DNA of 64,000 nucleotides from Salinimonas iocasae (GTDB lineage Bacteria; Pseudomonadota; Gammaproteobacteria; Enterobacterales; Alteromonadaceae), in the NCBI RefSeq assembly GCF_006228385.1, contig NZ_CP039852.1, forward strand, positions 2,992,001 to 3,056,000, read 5' to 3'. The notes under the pieces were generated by a model, which saw only the letters and a list, made by a program, of their open reading frames with translations, was not told where the DNA came from and did not search any database. The position numbers and the translations under genes were made by a program. Shown here in pieces: positions 23,286 through 31,737 of the stretch. Within the stretch, counting starts at the first letter, position 1. Every line of letters begins with the position of its first letter.

Positions 23286-25012
23286 TAGTTTCTCCCCGCC
23301 CTGACCAGACGAACCCGGATGGCACGATCCTTTTTAAGGAAATTATCTACGCCAGTAGCAAAATCTATAGCCACTGAATTTTGCGCCGCGTCGTTGGTCA
23401 CACCGTCCGCGCCCGGGCGAGAGGTCCAGTACCACAGCGGTGCTTCAGTCATACTCCCTGTATTGGGAAAATACATCTCATCCACCATCTGCGCATTATC
23501 TTTGCCAAAGTGCAGCAGGCTCATCAACTCCTGGTGCGTAGGCAGGCGCCAGTCGTAGAAACCACACAGGCCTTCACGGTTCACCTCAGCGATAAGCGCG
23601 TTGGTGTTACAGTTGGTTATTGAACAGCTGGCTGCAGCCGGATTCAGTGAGCCATTTACGCCGCCATTATTTTCTTCCTGATACCAGCCATAGGTATGCT
23701 GGGTATCATGCAGTCCGCCCCGGGTCGTTTTCACTTCCCAGACCAGTCCCGTGGTGTTATCTCTGACACACGACCAGTCTGATGCATTATCGTCCTGCTC
23801 ATCGCCGTTATCATTAACCTTGGTAAAGTCAAAGCCTGCGTCGCCAGCGCCTGCCTTTTCCAGTAGTCCCTCGCTGGCAACGACATCGGCACCGCGTTGT
23901 CCATCCTGACCGGCGAACGCATTCTGCTGAGTCTGCACCACTACATCAGTAGTGGCCTGGGCGGTAACGCCCGTGTCGTTTAACCTAGCCACCGGCATCG
24001 GCCGAACTTTAACGTTTATGGTATCGCTGGCAAGATTGCCATTTGCATCCGTGACATTCAGTACAAATGTTACGCTGGTTTCACTGTCTACATCCGGGGC
24101 CAGGGCAAAGGTGGACAACGTATCAGGTTCTTTCACCGTCATTCCCGCTAATCCTGAAGATTCCCAGTTAACGGTAAATGGAAAGGCATCGGGTACCGAT
24201 GAATCAGCTGAGCCTTCAAGTACGATGGGCTCGCCGCTAAAAATGGCCTGATTATATCCAGCGCTCACTGTCGGCGCAGTGTCGGAATCAGCTTTCACCA
24301 CTATTTGCACTGTTTCTGTATGGGTTGCGCCTTCATGGTCTGTAACGGTAAGACTGAAACCCAGCGTCTGCTCTGAAGAAGCAATCGGCGTAGTGATAGT
24401 CAGTTGAGGTTTGTTCAGTGCAAGACCGCCGGTAACATCAACCCCTTCGGTCTGTGTCCATAGCCATTCACTGATAGGATCCTGTGGGTCCTTTGCATCA
24501 GCATCCGTACTGTTAGCACCATCAAGGGTAAGAGAAATACCTGCGGCATAGCGATCGTTGTCATCAGCGGCCGGCGTAACGTCAATAACAGCAAGCGGCT
24601 CGCTGTTTTCCGGTAGCCCGGTTATCACTAACGTATCAGACCCTGTCGCCCCGCCTTCTCCCGAGACTCTTACGGTAAGAGTATAGGTAGCCTGCTCTTC
24701 CAAAACCGGCAACGTAACCGTCGCCTCGCCAGAGGTTTCGTCTTCCTGAGTGATTTCCAGCGACGGGCTGGCCGACCACTGGTAGGAAAGTGTTTCTTCA
24801 GAATCCTGCGTTTGAGCACTAACTGTCACCGTGCTTTGTTCCGGTGCCTGAACATCAGCGCCGGCATTAACCAGCAGCTGTGCCGGAGCAGGTGTACTGT
24901 CGCTGCTGTCAGAACCGCCTCCACAGGCGCCAAGCATCATACCAAGTGCAGCTGCGCCAATCAGGCGCCGGTACGGGTACGTACCTGGGTTTTGTTTTAC
25001 AAACCACGTCAT
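23285..25012 (-). CDS. Large surface lipoprotein with Ig/PKD-like repeats and a DUF1566 domain
   Basis: The 575 residues have a lipoprotein signal ending LGAC with a GGGSDSSDS spacer. Three to four PKD/REJ-like beta-sandwich repeats follow (about 45-345, motifs VNAGADVQAPE, LDGANSTDADA, VSAGYNQAIFSGEPI). The C-terminal domain is DUF1566 (TGLVWEVKT...DWRLPTHQELMSLLHF...RAIRVRLVR). It is paired with the smaller DUF1566 gene downstream. An envelope or surface role is inferred. Confidence 0.75.
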   Translation of the reverse strand: MTWFVKQNPGTYPYRRLIGAAALGMMLGACGGGSDSSDSTPAPAQLLVNAGADVQAPEQSTVTVSAQTQDSEETLSYQWSASPSLEITQEDETSGEATVTLPVLEEQATYTLTVRVSGEGGATGSDTLVITGLPENSEPLAVIDVTPAADDNDRYAAGISLTLDGANSTDADAKDPQDPISEWLWTQTEGVDVTGGLALNKPQLTITTPIASSEQTLGFSLTVTDHEGATHTETVQIVVKADSDTAPTVSAGYNQAIFSGEPIVLEGSADSSVPDAFPFTVNWESSGLAGMTVKEPDTLSTFALAPDVDSETSVTFVLNVTDANGNLASDTINVKVRPMPVARLNDTGVTAQATTDVVVQTQQNAFAGQDGQRGADVVASEGLLEKAGAGDAGFDFTKVNDNGDEQDDNASDWSCVRDNTTGLVWEVKTTRGGLHDTQHTYGWYQEENNGGVNGSLNPAAASCSITNCNTNALIAEVNREGLCGFYDWRLPTHQELMSLLHFGKDNAQMVDEMYFPNTGSMTEAPLWYWTSRPGADGVTNDAAQNSVAIDFATGVDNFLKKDRAIRVRLVRAGRN

Positions 25013-25041
25013 AACATCTGTATTCCCGGATAAGCGAGGTA

Positions 25042-25536
25042 TCAGAACATATCCTGCTGTCTTTCCAGCGCCTCACTCTGTGCCACCTGTATGGCTTCAA
25101 GCTGCTTTTTACCAGCGGCGATATCGGTCACATCGTAAATCATCATACTGATATTCTCGACACGTCCGTTGGCCGAAACCAGGGGCGACAGCGTGATGTT
25201 CTGATACATGTACTGTTCATTACCTGTAATCGGCCGGTAATTGGGAAACTTAAATAAATATGGACGCTGCTCCCACGTCATGAATGCGCGGGTTTTAAGC
25301 TCGAAGACCGGTCTGGCTTTCTGCGCAAACCACGATTCGGTGATATCCGGAAACAACGTAAACAGCGTTTTGTCGCGTACATCGCTGGGAAGCATACCAC
25401 TGTGGCTTTCCATAAAACCGTTCCAGACTTTCACGCGAAATTCCCGATCTAAGACCACAATGCCGACATCAACGGTTTGCAGCATATCCATCATCCAGTG
25501 AAAGGCCTGCAGTTCTTCTAAGGATTCAGACATCAC
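25042..25536 (-). CDS. Single PAS-domain protein
   Basis: The 164 residues are one PAS fold (VDVGIVVLDREFRVKVWNGFMESHSG, then the NITLSPLVSANGRVENISMMIYDVTD end) and a short coiled-coil tail, with no kinase or output domain. It overlaps the upstream response regulator by four bases (ATGA), so it probably serves as a sensory partner of that protein. Confidence 0.8.
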   Translation of the reverse strand: MMSESLEELQAFHWMMDMLQTVDVGIVVLDREFRVKVWNGFMESHSGMLPSDVRDKTLFTLFPDITESWFAQKARPVFELKTRAFMTWEQRPYLFKFPNYRPITGNEQYMYQNITLSPLVSANGRVENISMMIYDVTDIAAGKKQLEAIQVAQSEALERQQDMF

Positions 25537-26528
25537 ATATCCTCCAGCAGGTGGGCGAGTTTGGCGTTCATCGTATCCATTGAGTCTTCAGTGAAAAGCA
25601 ACATAAGATCGCAACGTACATTGTATCCTTCCAGACCATAACTCAGCTCTATGGCCAGAGTTCTGCGCCATTTCAGACTATTAGCAGAAATAATGTCGGT
25701 GATAGCCCGGTGCTGACCCAGCACAATGGGGTGGCCCTGACTGAAATTAATATCCAGCTGCTCCGCCAGCCCGGTTAGGCACGTTCCAATGAGAATACTG
25801 GCCGCATCCATCAACAGCTCAAGCTGGATCCTGTCATCCACCTCTCCCTGCACATTTAAAATCCGCGCCACATCCTCGAAGCTTGAGTCGCTGAGAATAC
25901 ACAGCGCCTCGCCGCGGACACCCGGCCCCAAAAAGCCCTGACAGACTGCGCTGACCTCCTCATGACCTTCAATATCAGAAAGCATCATGTGAAGCTCTGA
26001 AACCTCAATCAGGTTTACGTTGGGAATAGGCAAATGTACGAACACGTTCATAATGCGCGCGAGGTGGTCCCCTGCCCGCCCCATCGCAATATTGGTAATT
26101 TCCTGATAGCAGTCGCGAATAGCAGGATCAAGCGAAGCTTTTTGCGGGTGGGGCTCACCTTCTTCCGTTAAAATGCGGTTATCGATAAGCGTTTTTTTCA
26201 GGATGTCCGGGTTGACCGGTTTTTGGATAAAATCTGATGCGCCCATGGCGGTTACCCGTTCGTGAGCTTCTGGCTGTATGTCACCGGAAACAACGATGGT
26301 GGTAACAGGAAGTTGTTCGTTACGAATGGCACTTAATGTTTCATAGCCATCCACCTGTGGCATATTAAGATCAAGCAGCAACAGGTTGCCCTTACCCTGC
26401 CGTATCAGCGCCAGTGCTTCGCCACCGTGCTTGGCGAAATGAACAGCAATCTGCCAATCCTGCGGTAAACTTTTTGCCACCTGCTTTCGCGCAACCAGAG
26501 AGTCGTCACACACTACTACTGAAAACAT
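25533..26528 (-). CDS. Response regulator with C-terminal CheC/CheX-like domain
   Basis: The N-terminal receiver has paired acidic residues (CDDS), phospho-acceptor Asp in LLLLDLNMPQVDGYE, and Lys in IQKPVNP. The C-terminal 200 residues resemble CheC/CheX phosphatase domains (ITNIAMGRAGDHLARI, and the repeat LMDAASILIGTCLTGLAEQL). Such proteins dephosphorylate CheY-like regulators. I chose the ATG at 26528, preceded by GGGAGG, over an earlier in-frame start at 26591. It forms an operon with the PAS gene. Confidence 0.8.
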   Translation of the reverse strand: MFSVVVCDDSLVARKQVAKSLPQDWQIAVHFAKHGGEALALIRQGKGNLLLLDLNMPQVDGYETLSAIRNEQLPVTTIVVSGDIQPEAHERVTAMGASDFIQKPVNPDILKKTLIDNRILTEEGEPHPQKASLDPAIRDCYQEITNIAMGRAGDHLARIMNVFVHLPIPNVNLIEVSELHMMLSDIEGHEEVSAVCQGFLGPGVRGEALCILSDSSFEDVARILNVQGEVDDRIQLELLMDAASILIGTCLTGLAEQLDINFSQGHPIVLGQHRAITDIISANSLKWRRTLAIELSYGLEGYNVRCDLMLLFTEDSMDTMNAKLAHLLEDM

Positions 26529-26669
26529 TTGCGCTTTATCCCTCCCGATATCGTGGCCAGCTGAGATATTGCAAACGCACATTCCCTGCAAGGCCTGCTA
26601 AAAACCAACAGTCTTAAACCTTAGCTCTTATCGGCAGGTTGTCTATAGGACATAAGGTTAAAATGCGAA

Positions 26670-27404
26670 TTAACTAAAAACCAGAGGTAAAACAATGGCC
26701 GTCATAATGCCGTTCAGACAAAGTCCCAGGCTGGCCATCGCAGCCACGTCTTCTCCCATACTCAGCGCTTTTGCGGTGCCCACAGCATGAGCCACTGATC
26801 CAAGCGCTATCCCCTGAGCCTGCCGGTCAGCAACCTGAAATAGCCCAAAGCTAAGTGGCGCGGCGATAGCGCCGGCAATACCGGTGATGATGACAAACAC
26901 AGCCGCAAGTTCCGGAACGCCACCAATAACACGGCTGGTTTCCATAGCCAGCGGCGTAGTAATTGATTTTGCCAGCATCGTCATCTGAAGTGCCAGCGGT
27001 GCATCAACCACAAACAAACATAGCCAGGCAAGTACCGGGGCGATGATACCGCCAACCCCGATAGCCAGCACCAAACGCCAGCCTAGCTCGCGTACCTTTT
27101 GCCACTGCGCAAACATCGGCAGGGCCAGCGCCACAGTGGCCGGGCCCAGCAACCAATGCAGTAATCCGGCATGTTGTTGATAATCCTCAATACCGGTTCC
27201 GGTTATTACTGATAAAGCCATAACGCCAATGGCTGTAATCACCAGCGGGTGCAAAAGCGGATTGTTTCCCGCTGCCCGGTTTATTTTGATGGCCCCGGCA
27301 TATATAGCCAGTGTTATCGATAACCACTGCAGTCCCGGTATCGTGGCTGTATTCAAAAGCACCTGCCACAATTCATGCATCACATCTGACACAATATCAA
27401 TCAT
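26670..27404 (-). CDS. lrgB: LrgB/CidB-family membrane protein
   Basis: The 244 residues form about seven hydrophobic helices with the family segments KSITTPLAMETSRVIGGVPELAAVFVIITGIAGA and HAVGTAKA. LrgAB/CidAB pairs are holin-like or metabolite transport systems affecting murein hydrolase activity. It overlaps lrgA by eight bases. Confidence 0.9.
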   Translation of the reverse strand: MIDIVSDVMHELWQVLLNTATIPGLQWLSITLAIYAGAIKINRAAGNNPLLHPLVITAIGVMALSVITGTGIEDYQQHAGLLHWLLGPATVALALPMFAQWQKVRELGWRLVLAIGVGGIIAPVLAWLCLFVVDAPLALQMTMLAKSITTPLAMETSRVIGGVPELAAVFVIITGIAGAIAAPLSFGLFQVADRQAQGIALGSVAHAVGTAKALSMGEDVAAMASLGLCLNGIMTAIVLPLVFS

Positions 27405-27786
27405 GGTGCTGCTCCCTTTTCGATGCAGAAAATATCCGTACCGCCCCCCAGGCCGTTGCCCCCAGGCTCAGCGCCGTACTAATGAAAATAGCTACAGAAA
27501 TACTTAGCAGGTAAGGCGCAATATCCTGCCACATCAGCATTACCGCACATACCGCCGGAACAAACAGTACGGTCATATGGGAGAGTAACGGCCGGGCCCC
27601 GCTGCCCACGCTTGCCGGCGTTCTTTTTAAAAGCAGAAGCGCAAAAAGCAAAATCAATAAACCAACCAACGCACCGGGTAAGGGCAAGCCGGCTGACTGA
27701 ACAATGACTTCACCGAGGATGTAGAATGCAAAAAGCGTCAACATGCCAAAGCACTGCTTTAGCACATTGAAAAGGAAGGCAGGCAT
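27397..27786 (-). CDS. lrgA: LrgA/CidA-family membrane protein
   Basis: The product of about 129 residues has four membrane helices and the family core FYILGEVIVQSAGLPLPGALVGLLIL...VLFVPAVCAVM. I chose the ATG at 27786, which has AAGGA four bases upstream; an in-frame ATG at 27819 has none with sensible spacing. It is translationally coupled to lrgB and lies next to a LytTR regulator. Confidence 0.88.
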   Translation of the reverse strand: MPAFLFNVLKQCFGMLTLFAFYILGEVIVQSAGLPLPGALVGLLILLFALLLLKRTPASVGSGARPLLSHMTVLFVPAVCAVMLMWQDIAPYLLSISVAIFISTALSLGATAWGAVRIFSASKREQHHD

Positions 27787-27863
27787 AATGTCCTTGCTAC
27801 CAGATAGTGATGGTATCATCCTACTGAAGGTGCAATGGCAGTACCAGTCTTAGCGTGGGGATA

Positions 27864-28754
27864 TTACGTATTATATTGCCAGAAACCGGCGAAGTGGCGA
27901 CGACTTATTTTAAGCCGGGTACCGTCATCAAGCACCACGTAAGCAACCCGGTTGGCGCATTGCTCAACCATTTTGACAAAGTGCCGGTTAACTAGCTCTG
28001 AACGGTTCACGCGTTGAAAGGTATCATCTGTCAGCTTGCGGCTAAGATCAGCCAACGTTGTTCTGACCACAAAATTTTCACCCGAAGTATAAATACACAT
28101 GTAGTCGCCGGCAGCCTGAATCCAGTTAATGTCTTCGCAAGCCAGACTACACCAGGCATTGTCGCTACGAAAACTCACCCGTTTTTTTGCGCGCTGCGAT
28201 AAACGTGAACGTAGCCATGATGCGATTTCATCCGGGGCAATATTCAGCTTCAGCATCATATTTTCCAGTAAATGTCTGATTCGCTGCCGCTGGATATGTT
28301 CCTGCAACCTGACTGATATATCACTAACCACCTGCATAACGTGTTGCTCTCGCAGTGGCAGATGAATAAATGCTGCAGCTCCACATTCAAACGCTTTCAG
28401 TGCATCAGCATTGTTGCTCCCCACTACCACCAACTGCAGTCTGGCGCTCGTAAACTGCATAGATAACCTGGTCGCATGCGCTGGTTCACATACACATATT
28501 GTGTACTGGTTATCCGGCATAATTTCAGCATCAGAAGTTACATGTTGTACCGCGTGAACATCAGGATGATACGCCAACAAATGTTGAAGCTGAGTAGCTA
28601 CATTATTGGGCCGTAATAATAAGAAAGCGGAAAGCGTGGTGAGCGCCGGTTGGCTGTCGTCAGCTTGAAGCGGGGTATCATCAGGGTCAGCAGAAGCAAT
28701 AACCTGTTGGTAAGAAACAAGCTTTTGCTCCCACACTGACAAAGATGTTTTCAT
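27864..28754 (-). CDS. LytTR-family transcriptional regulator with a degenerate receiver-like domain
   Basis: The C-terminal 100 residues of the 296 are a LytTR DNA-binding domain (INWIQAAGDYMCIYTSGENFVVRTTLADLSRKL...FQRVNRSELVNRHFVKMV...LKISRRHF). The N-terminal part has a receiver-like layout but lacks a clear phospho-acceptor Asp. In staphylococci the LytTR regulator LytR controls lrgAB; being directly upstream of lrgAB on the same strand makes the same target likely here. Confidence 0.8.
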   Translation of the reverse strand: MKTSLSVWEQKLVSYQQVIASADPDDTPLQADDSQPALTTLSAFLLLRPNNVATQLQHLLAYHPDVHAVQHVTSDAEIMPDNQYTICVCEPAHATRLSMQFTSARLQLVVVGSNNADALKAFECGAAAFIHLPLREQHVMQVVSDISVRLQEHIQRQRIRHLLENMMLKLNIAPDEIASWLRSRLSQRAKKRVSFRSDNAWCSLACEDINWIQAAGDYMCIYTSGENFVVRTTLADLSRKLTDDTFQRVNRSELVNRHFVKMVEQCANRVAYVVLDDGTRLKISRRHFAGFWQYNT

Positions 28755-28756
28755 GA

Positions 28757-29089
28757 TTAACGAGAAGCCGTTAGGGTACGGTCATATTTTAGTCTGCGGG
28801 CAAGCAAATCACCAGTTGCGTCGGCTTTATTCACCTGCGCAAAGGTATGAATGTCCATGCTGTCACAAACCAAACCTTTTTCTACCGCACGATAAGTCAG
28901 CCCGCTTTTCTTTATCGCCATGTGCAGCTGAAACGATTTGTTGTCTCTGATTGCGGTACAGATTTTTACCAGGTCTGATTCAAGGTATTTGGGGTAACTG
29001 GCATTAGCACTAAATGAAATACCACCTGCAACCACACAAACTGACATTACGGTCGCTGCTGTTCTTGCCCATGATTTTACGTTTTTCAT
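28757..29089 (-). CDS. Secreted DUF3718-like small protein
   Basis: The 110 residues have a signal peptide (AATVMSVCVVAGGISFSANA) and a mature part with two cysteines (LVKICTAIRDNKSFQLHMAIKKSGLTYRAVEKGLVCDSM) resembling DUF3718, common in Alteromonadales and of unknown role. A short hairpin at 29106-29124 (ACCCGAC/GTCGGGT) sits in its upstream region. Confidence 0.65.
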   Translation of the reverse strand: MKNVKSWARTAATVMSVCVVAGGISFSANASYPKYLESDLVKICTAIRDNKSFQLHMAIKKSGLTYRAVEKGLVCDSMDIHTFAQVNKADATGDLLARRLKYDRTLTASR

Positions 29090-29363
29090 CGCTCTTCTCC
29101 AGATAACCCGACACCGCGTCGGGTGTACTGTTAAAGTAGTGAATTATTCGAAGAAGGTTATGCGGGTTTCGTTAAACCGACAGTATTTGAGATTGTGCGA
29201 CAAAAACAAAAAATTCGGGGATAAACGGTCGGACTGGGGTGCTGTTTATCGCATGAGTGACATACTTTGTAACAGCCTTCGAAACAAGTACATTCGAAAA
29301 GACAGGCTCAATACACGGGATGTAAAGGGAGTATGGGGAAGTCAGAAAAAGTCTCAGAAAAGT
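29090..29363. other. Intergenic, no supported gene
   Basis: A 92-codon frame on the + strand begins at 29139 but has lysine/arginine-rich low-quality composition and ends inside the antisense of the next gene; I do not accept it. Only the short hairpin at 29106-29124 stands out. Confidence 0.5.
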
Positions 29364-29387
29364 CGGGAAGTACCAGCGGACTTCCCG
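29364..29387 (-). terminator. Terminator of the small gene at 29399
   Basis: Read on the minus strand, CGGGAAGT/ACTTCCCG forms an 8-bp stem followed by ACTTTTCTGAGACTTTTTC. It lies 12 bases beyond the stop codon of the gene ending at 29399. Confidence 0.75.
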
Positions 29388-29398
29388 GCCCGGATTTA

Positions 29399-29728
29399 TC
29401 AGAAGAAGCTGTCCTGATGAATTTTTATAAAGGATGGCGTACCTACTTTGCTGTAGTCTACTTTGTATTCTTTGCCATTCAAGGTTTGAATAAACAACAA
29501 CGTTTTCTCATCGCCGAATACTTCGCCGGTAGTAATATCTACCAATTCCATATCCATCATCTTCGCATCGCGCTTGTTTTCAGGCACTTTGCCTTCGTAT
29601 TGTTTCAGACCACGAAAGGTTACTAATACTGGTGGCTTCTCGTCACCATTCATTATAAGCAAGTCGTACTTTCTAACCTTGTGAATTATTGTGTTACGAC
29701 CGCTTACCAGAAAGGGCTTTTCTGTCAT
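29399..29728 (-). CDS. Hypothetical protein
   Basis: I do not recognise this 109-residue cytoplasmic protein. It is charged, with a GDEKPPVLVTFRGLKQYEGKV segment suggesting a small beta-rich domain. The ATG at 29728 has GGAG about seven bases upstream, preferred over the frame start at 29752. It is monocistronic with its own terminator. Confidence 0.6.
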   Translation of the reverse strand: MTEKPFLVSGRNTIIHKVRKYDLLIMNGDEKPPVLVTFRGLKQYEGKVPENKRDAKMMDMELVDITTGEVFGDEKTLLFIQTLNGKEYKVDYSKVGTPSFIKIHQDSFF

Positions 29729-29831
29729 TCTGTTCTCCGCACAAGCTGGCAATCAGGTTAGTTGTATAAAAATCCAAAGATAGCAAAGAAACCATGGCGT
29801 TGCACTTATCACTATCATTAAATAATTTATC

Positions 29832-30653
29832 TTAGTTCTGTTTCAGATACTCCTGATGCGGGGCGTCCCACCTTATCCATTCCCGGCTGGTTAAATTACG
29901 CAGTACTTTTGTGCATTCCTGAGAGGAATCCTCACCCAGGTTGCATGACGCTTTCTCTCTTTGCATTGCCCGAAACACGATCTCCCTGAGCGAGGCTGAC
30001 AGCCGTAAGTCTTCCACATTGGCTTTTATTGGCAGATCAACCGTTACCCGGTTAGGCTTTGCACATGAGGTTGGCGCTTTATCATCAGCAGGCGCATCAC
30101 ACTGACCGCTCGCCAGCATGAATGACCATAGTGAAGACGGGTCTCTAACCTGCTTGAGTTCTATGCGCATGAAAGAATGCCCAACACGCAAAGACTGAAA
30201 CATGGCGGTATGATTGACAGGCGCCGCTGCATTGTCTTCCAGCAAGTGATTCTCAGTAAATGGCAAGCCGAGCGTAAAACGAATGGACGATGCTCTTTGC
30301 AGTAGTTTCTCGTTAGCATCAATCTGAACGGTGACCGGGCTCTTTTGCGTCTTACAGCTATCAGTAAATGTTAATAATGAAACGGTACGGGACTGGTAAT
30401 CGTTGGGAATAAATGAAAGGGCCTGCCAACGGCCATCAATTTTGACTCTGGGCTCGGACAGATAAAATGCCAGATAGTCGACATCCCATAACTTATTATC
30501 AAGCTTAATCTGATGACTGCAATCTTCAGCCGACTGTAAATCTGAAAACCTCACCGGTATGTCCCCCGGTAATTTTGAAGGGCTCAAAAACCCGCAACCA
30601 GCAATAATAAGCGTTGTAAGTACAAGCGCGCCGAACCCAACAGAGTGATTCAT
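29832..30653 (-). CDS. MbnP-like lipoprotein (four-Cys metal-pair family)
   Basis: The product starts with a lipoprotein signal (LVLTTLIIAGC). It carries the pattern of the MbnP/metallo-mystery-pair family: IRFTLGLPFTENH, the PVNHTAMFQSLRVGHSFMRIEL core, and cysteines in EDCSHQ, DSCKTQ, SGQC and TSCAKPNRVTVDL. MbnP proteins work with a di-haem MauG-like partner (MbnH), which is absent from the flanks. The frame extends to 30839, but that part would cover the tRNA promoter, so I prefer the ATG near 30653. Confidence 0.75.
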   Translation of the reverse strand: MNHSVGFGALVLTTLIIAGCGFLSPSKLPGDIPVRFSDLQSAEDCSHQIKLDNKLWDVDYLAFYLSEPRVKIDGRWQALSFIPNDYQSRTVSLLTFTDSCKTQKSPVTVQIDANEKLLQRASSIRFTLGLPFTENHLLEDNAAAPVNHTAMFQSLRVGHSFMRIELKQVRDPSSLWSFMLASGQCDAPADDKAPTSCAKPNRVTVDLPIKANVEDLRLSASLREIVFRAMQREKASCNLGEDSSQECTKVLRNLTSREWIRWDAPHQEYLKQN

Positions 30654-30832
30654 AAAACCCGTAGCTAAATGATTAATCCTGCCTGGCAGTTTATCTTTAA
30701 CCCGATGGCTGCGCAAAGCCTTCCCCTTTCGCAAGAGTATACAGATAAAACAAACCTGCTTCCAGGCTGTTACCGATTGATGCTTAAATGAGCAACTGGC
30801 CACCCAAACGATAAAAAACCCACCTTGAGCGG

Positions 30833-30861
30833 GTGACAACCCACAAAAAACTGCTTATACT
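30833..30861 (+). promoter_or_regulatory. Promoter of the tRNA-Ile2 gene
   Basis: GTGACA (30833-30838), a 17-bp spacer and TATACT (30856-30861) are followed by a GC-rich discriminator, as usual for stringently controlled stable RNA genes. The mature tRNA begins about 40 bases after the predicted start. Confidence 0.65.
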
Positions 30862-30907
30862 TCGCGGCACTGGATGGGTGCAATCGTGCGCAGCCAGAAT
30901 ATCCTCA

Positions 30908-30984
30908 GGCCCCATAGCTCAGTTGGTTAGAGCATCCGACTCATAATCGGCAGGTCCCCTGTTCAAGTCAGGGTGGGGCCACCA
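30908..30984 (+). tRNA. tRNA-Ile2 with CAU anticodon
   Basis: The 77-base gene folds as a full cloverleaf with encoded CCA. The anticodon CAT is at 30942-30944 in loop CTCATAA. The GGCCCC acceptor stem and GTTCAAGTC T-arm match the tRNA-Ile2 type, whose C34 is changed to lysidine by TilS to read AUA, rather than elongator or initiator Met. It is the attachment site of the island that follows and stays intact. Confidence 0.85.
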
Positions 30985-30987
30985 TTT
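30940..30987 (+). repeat. attL: 48-bp direct repeat in the tRNA 3' half
   Basis: From the anticodon loop to three bases past CCA, this is identical to 49305-49352. It marks the left junction of the island, the classical product of tyrosine-integrase recombination into a tRNA 3' end. Confidence 0.93.
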
Positions 30988-31451
30988 TTCTTACGTTTCA
31001 ACGATAGTTACTACTAACCTGATTCGGTTGGTGCTACCTCTGTGCTACTTGCTAGTATAACACCCAGCCTTGGATGAAAACCAAAATACTCTATATTATT
31101 TCTTATAGGGCTTGTTTCTAGACAACTGTATTATACCGCTAGGCATTTTTTTGTTGGTAATGTCCACTTCCTTTAATAGATTATTAGTTGGTATAGGTTC
31201 AACTTCATCTGACAGTCAGATGCCTACGAAGTACTCTGCCAGATCAAGCGAAACTTAAACGATAGCGGGTGAAAATCCCGAATTAAGTAACTTCACTGTT
31301 CTTCCTTTACGCCCTAAAACAAAGAAGATACAAAGAGTTGATATGAGAACCTACGCAAAATCAGTGGTTCTAAATTTAGAGTCGATGATATATTAACTCC
31401 TTCTTTAAGAAAAAATCTTCAAGCACATAGTAAAAATTAGAGGAGCTTACA
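30988..31451. other. Left-end non-coding segment of the island
   Basis: No credible gene. It holds the left arm-site repeat at 31031-31050; otherwise it is AT-rich with many stops in all frames. Promoters for the genes at 31452 and beyond probably lie here. Confidence 0.55.
31031..31050 (+). repeat. Left copy of the integrase arm-type repeat
   Basis: GTGCTACCTCTGTGCTACTT is itself two tandem GTGCTAC units. It is identical to 49143-49162 near the right end. Placement inside both att junctions and next to the integrase start suggests arm-type integrase binding sites. Confidence 0.7.
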
Positions 31452-31733
31452 TTGAGCGCTACTCATTACAAACACTACATCAAAGGGGTTTTAAGTAACG
31501 TTTTTGCTTACACCTTGATTGATTTGCTCTTCACCATTCTGTACGCCGTTATCATAGGTGGGCTGTATTACCTCTATGCAATTTTAATAGGTGAGCAAGC
31601 GTTAGTTAATAAAAGCCAAATATTAGGTTTCACTCAAATTTTTATAGGCTTTTATCTTATTGCAATTTCGTTTACTTCAATTAACGCTTACATAAAATTC
31701 AAAAAAATCTTTAAAGCCTCAAAAATGGATTAA
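31452..31733 (+). CDS. Small two-helix membrane protein
   Basis: The 93 residues have two strong hydrophobic segments (about 18-45, LIDLLFTILYAVIIGGLYYLYAIL, and 60-78) and short basic ends. The likely start is a TTG with AGAGGAG seven bases upstream. No family recognised. It is only four bases from the next gene, so the two are almost certainly co-translated and may form one complex. Confidence 0.6.
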   Translation: MSATHYKHYIKGVLSNVFAYTLIDLLFTILYAVIIGGLYYLYAILIGEQALVNKSQILGFTQIFIGFYLIAISFTSINAYIKFKKIFKASKMD

Positions 31734-31737
31734 TTTA

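Noticed and set aside
29139..29417. 92-codon + strand frame
   Set aside because: Basic low-complexity product, poor start, and overlaps the terminator and 3' end of the supported minus-strand gene.
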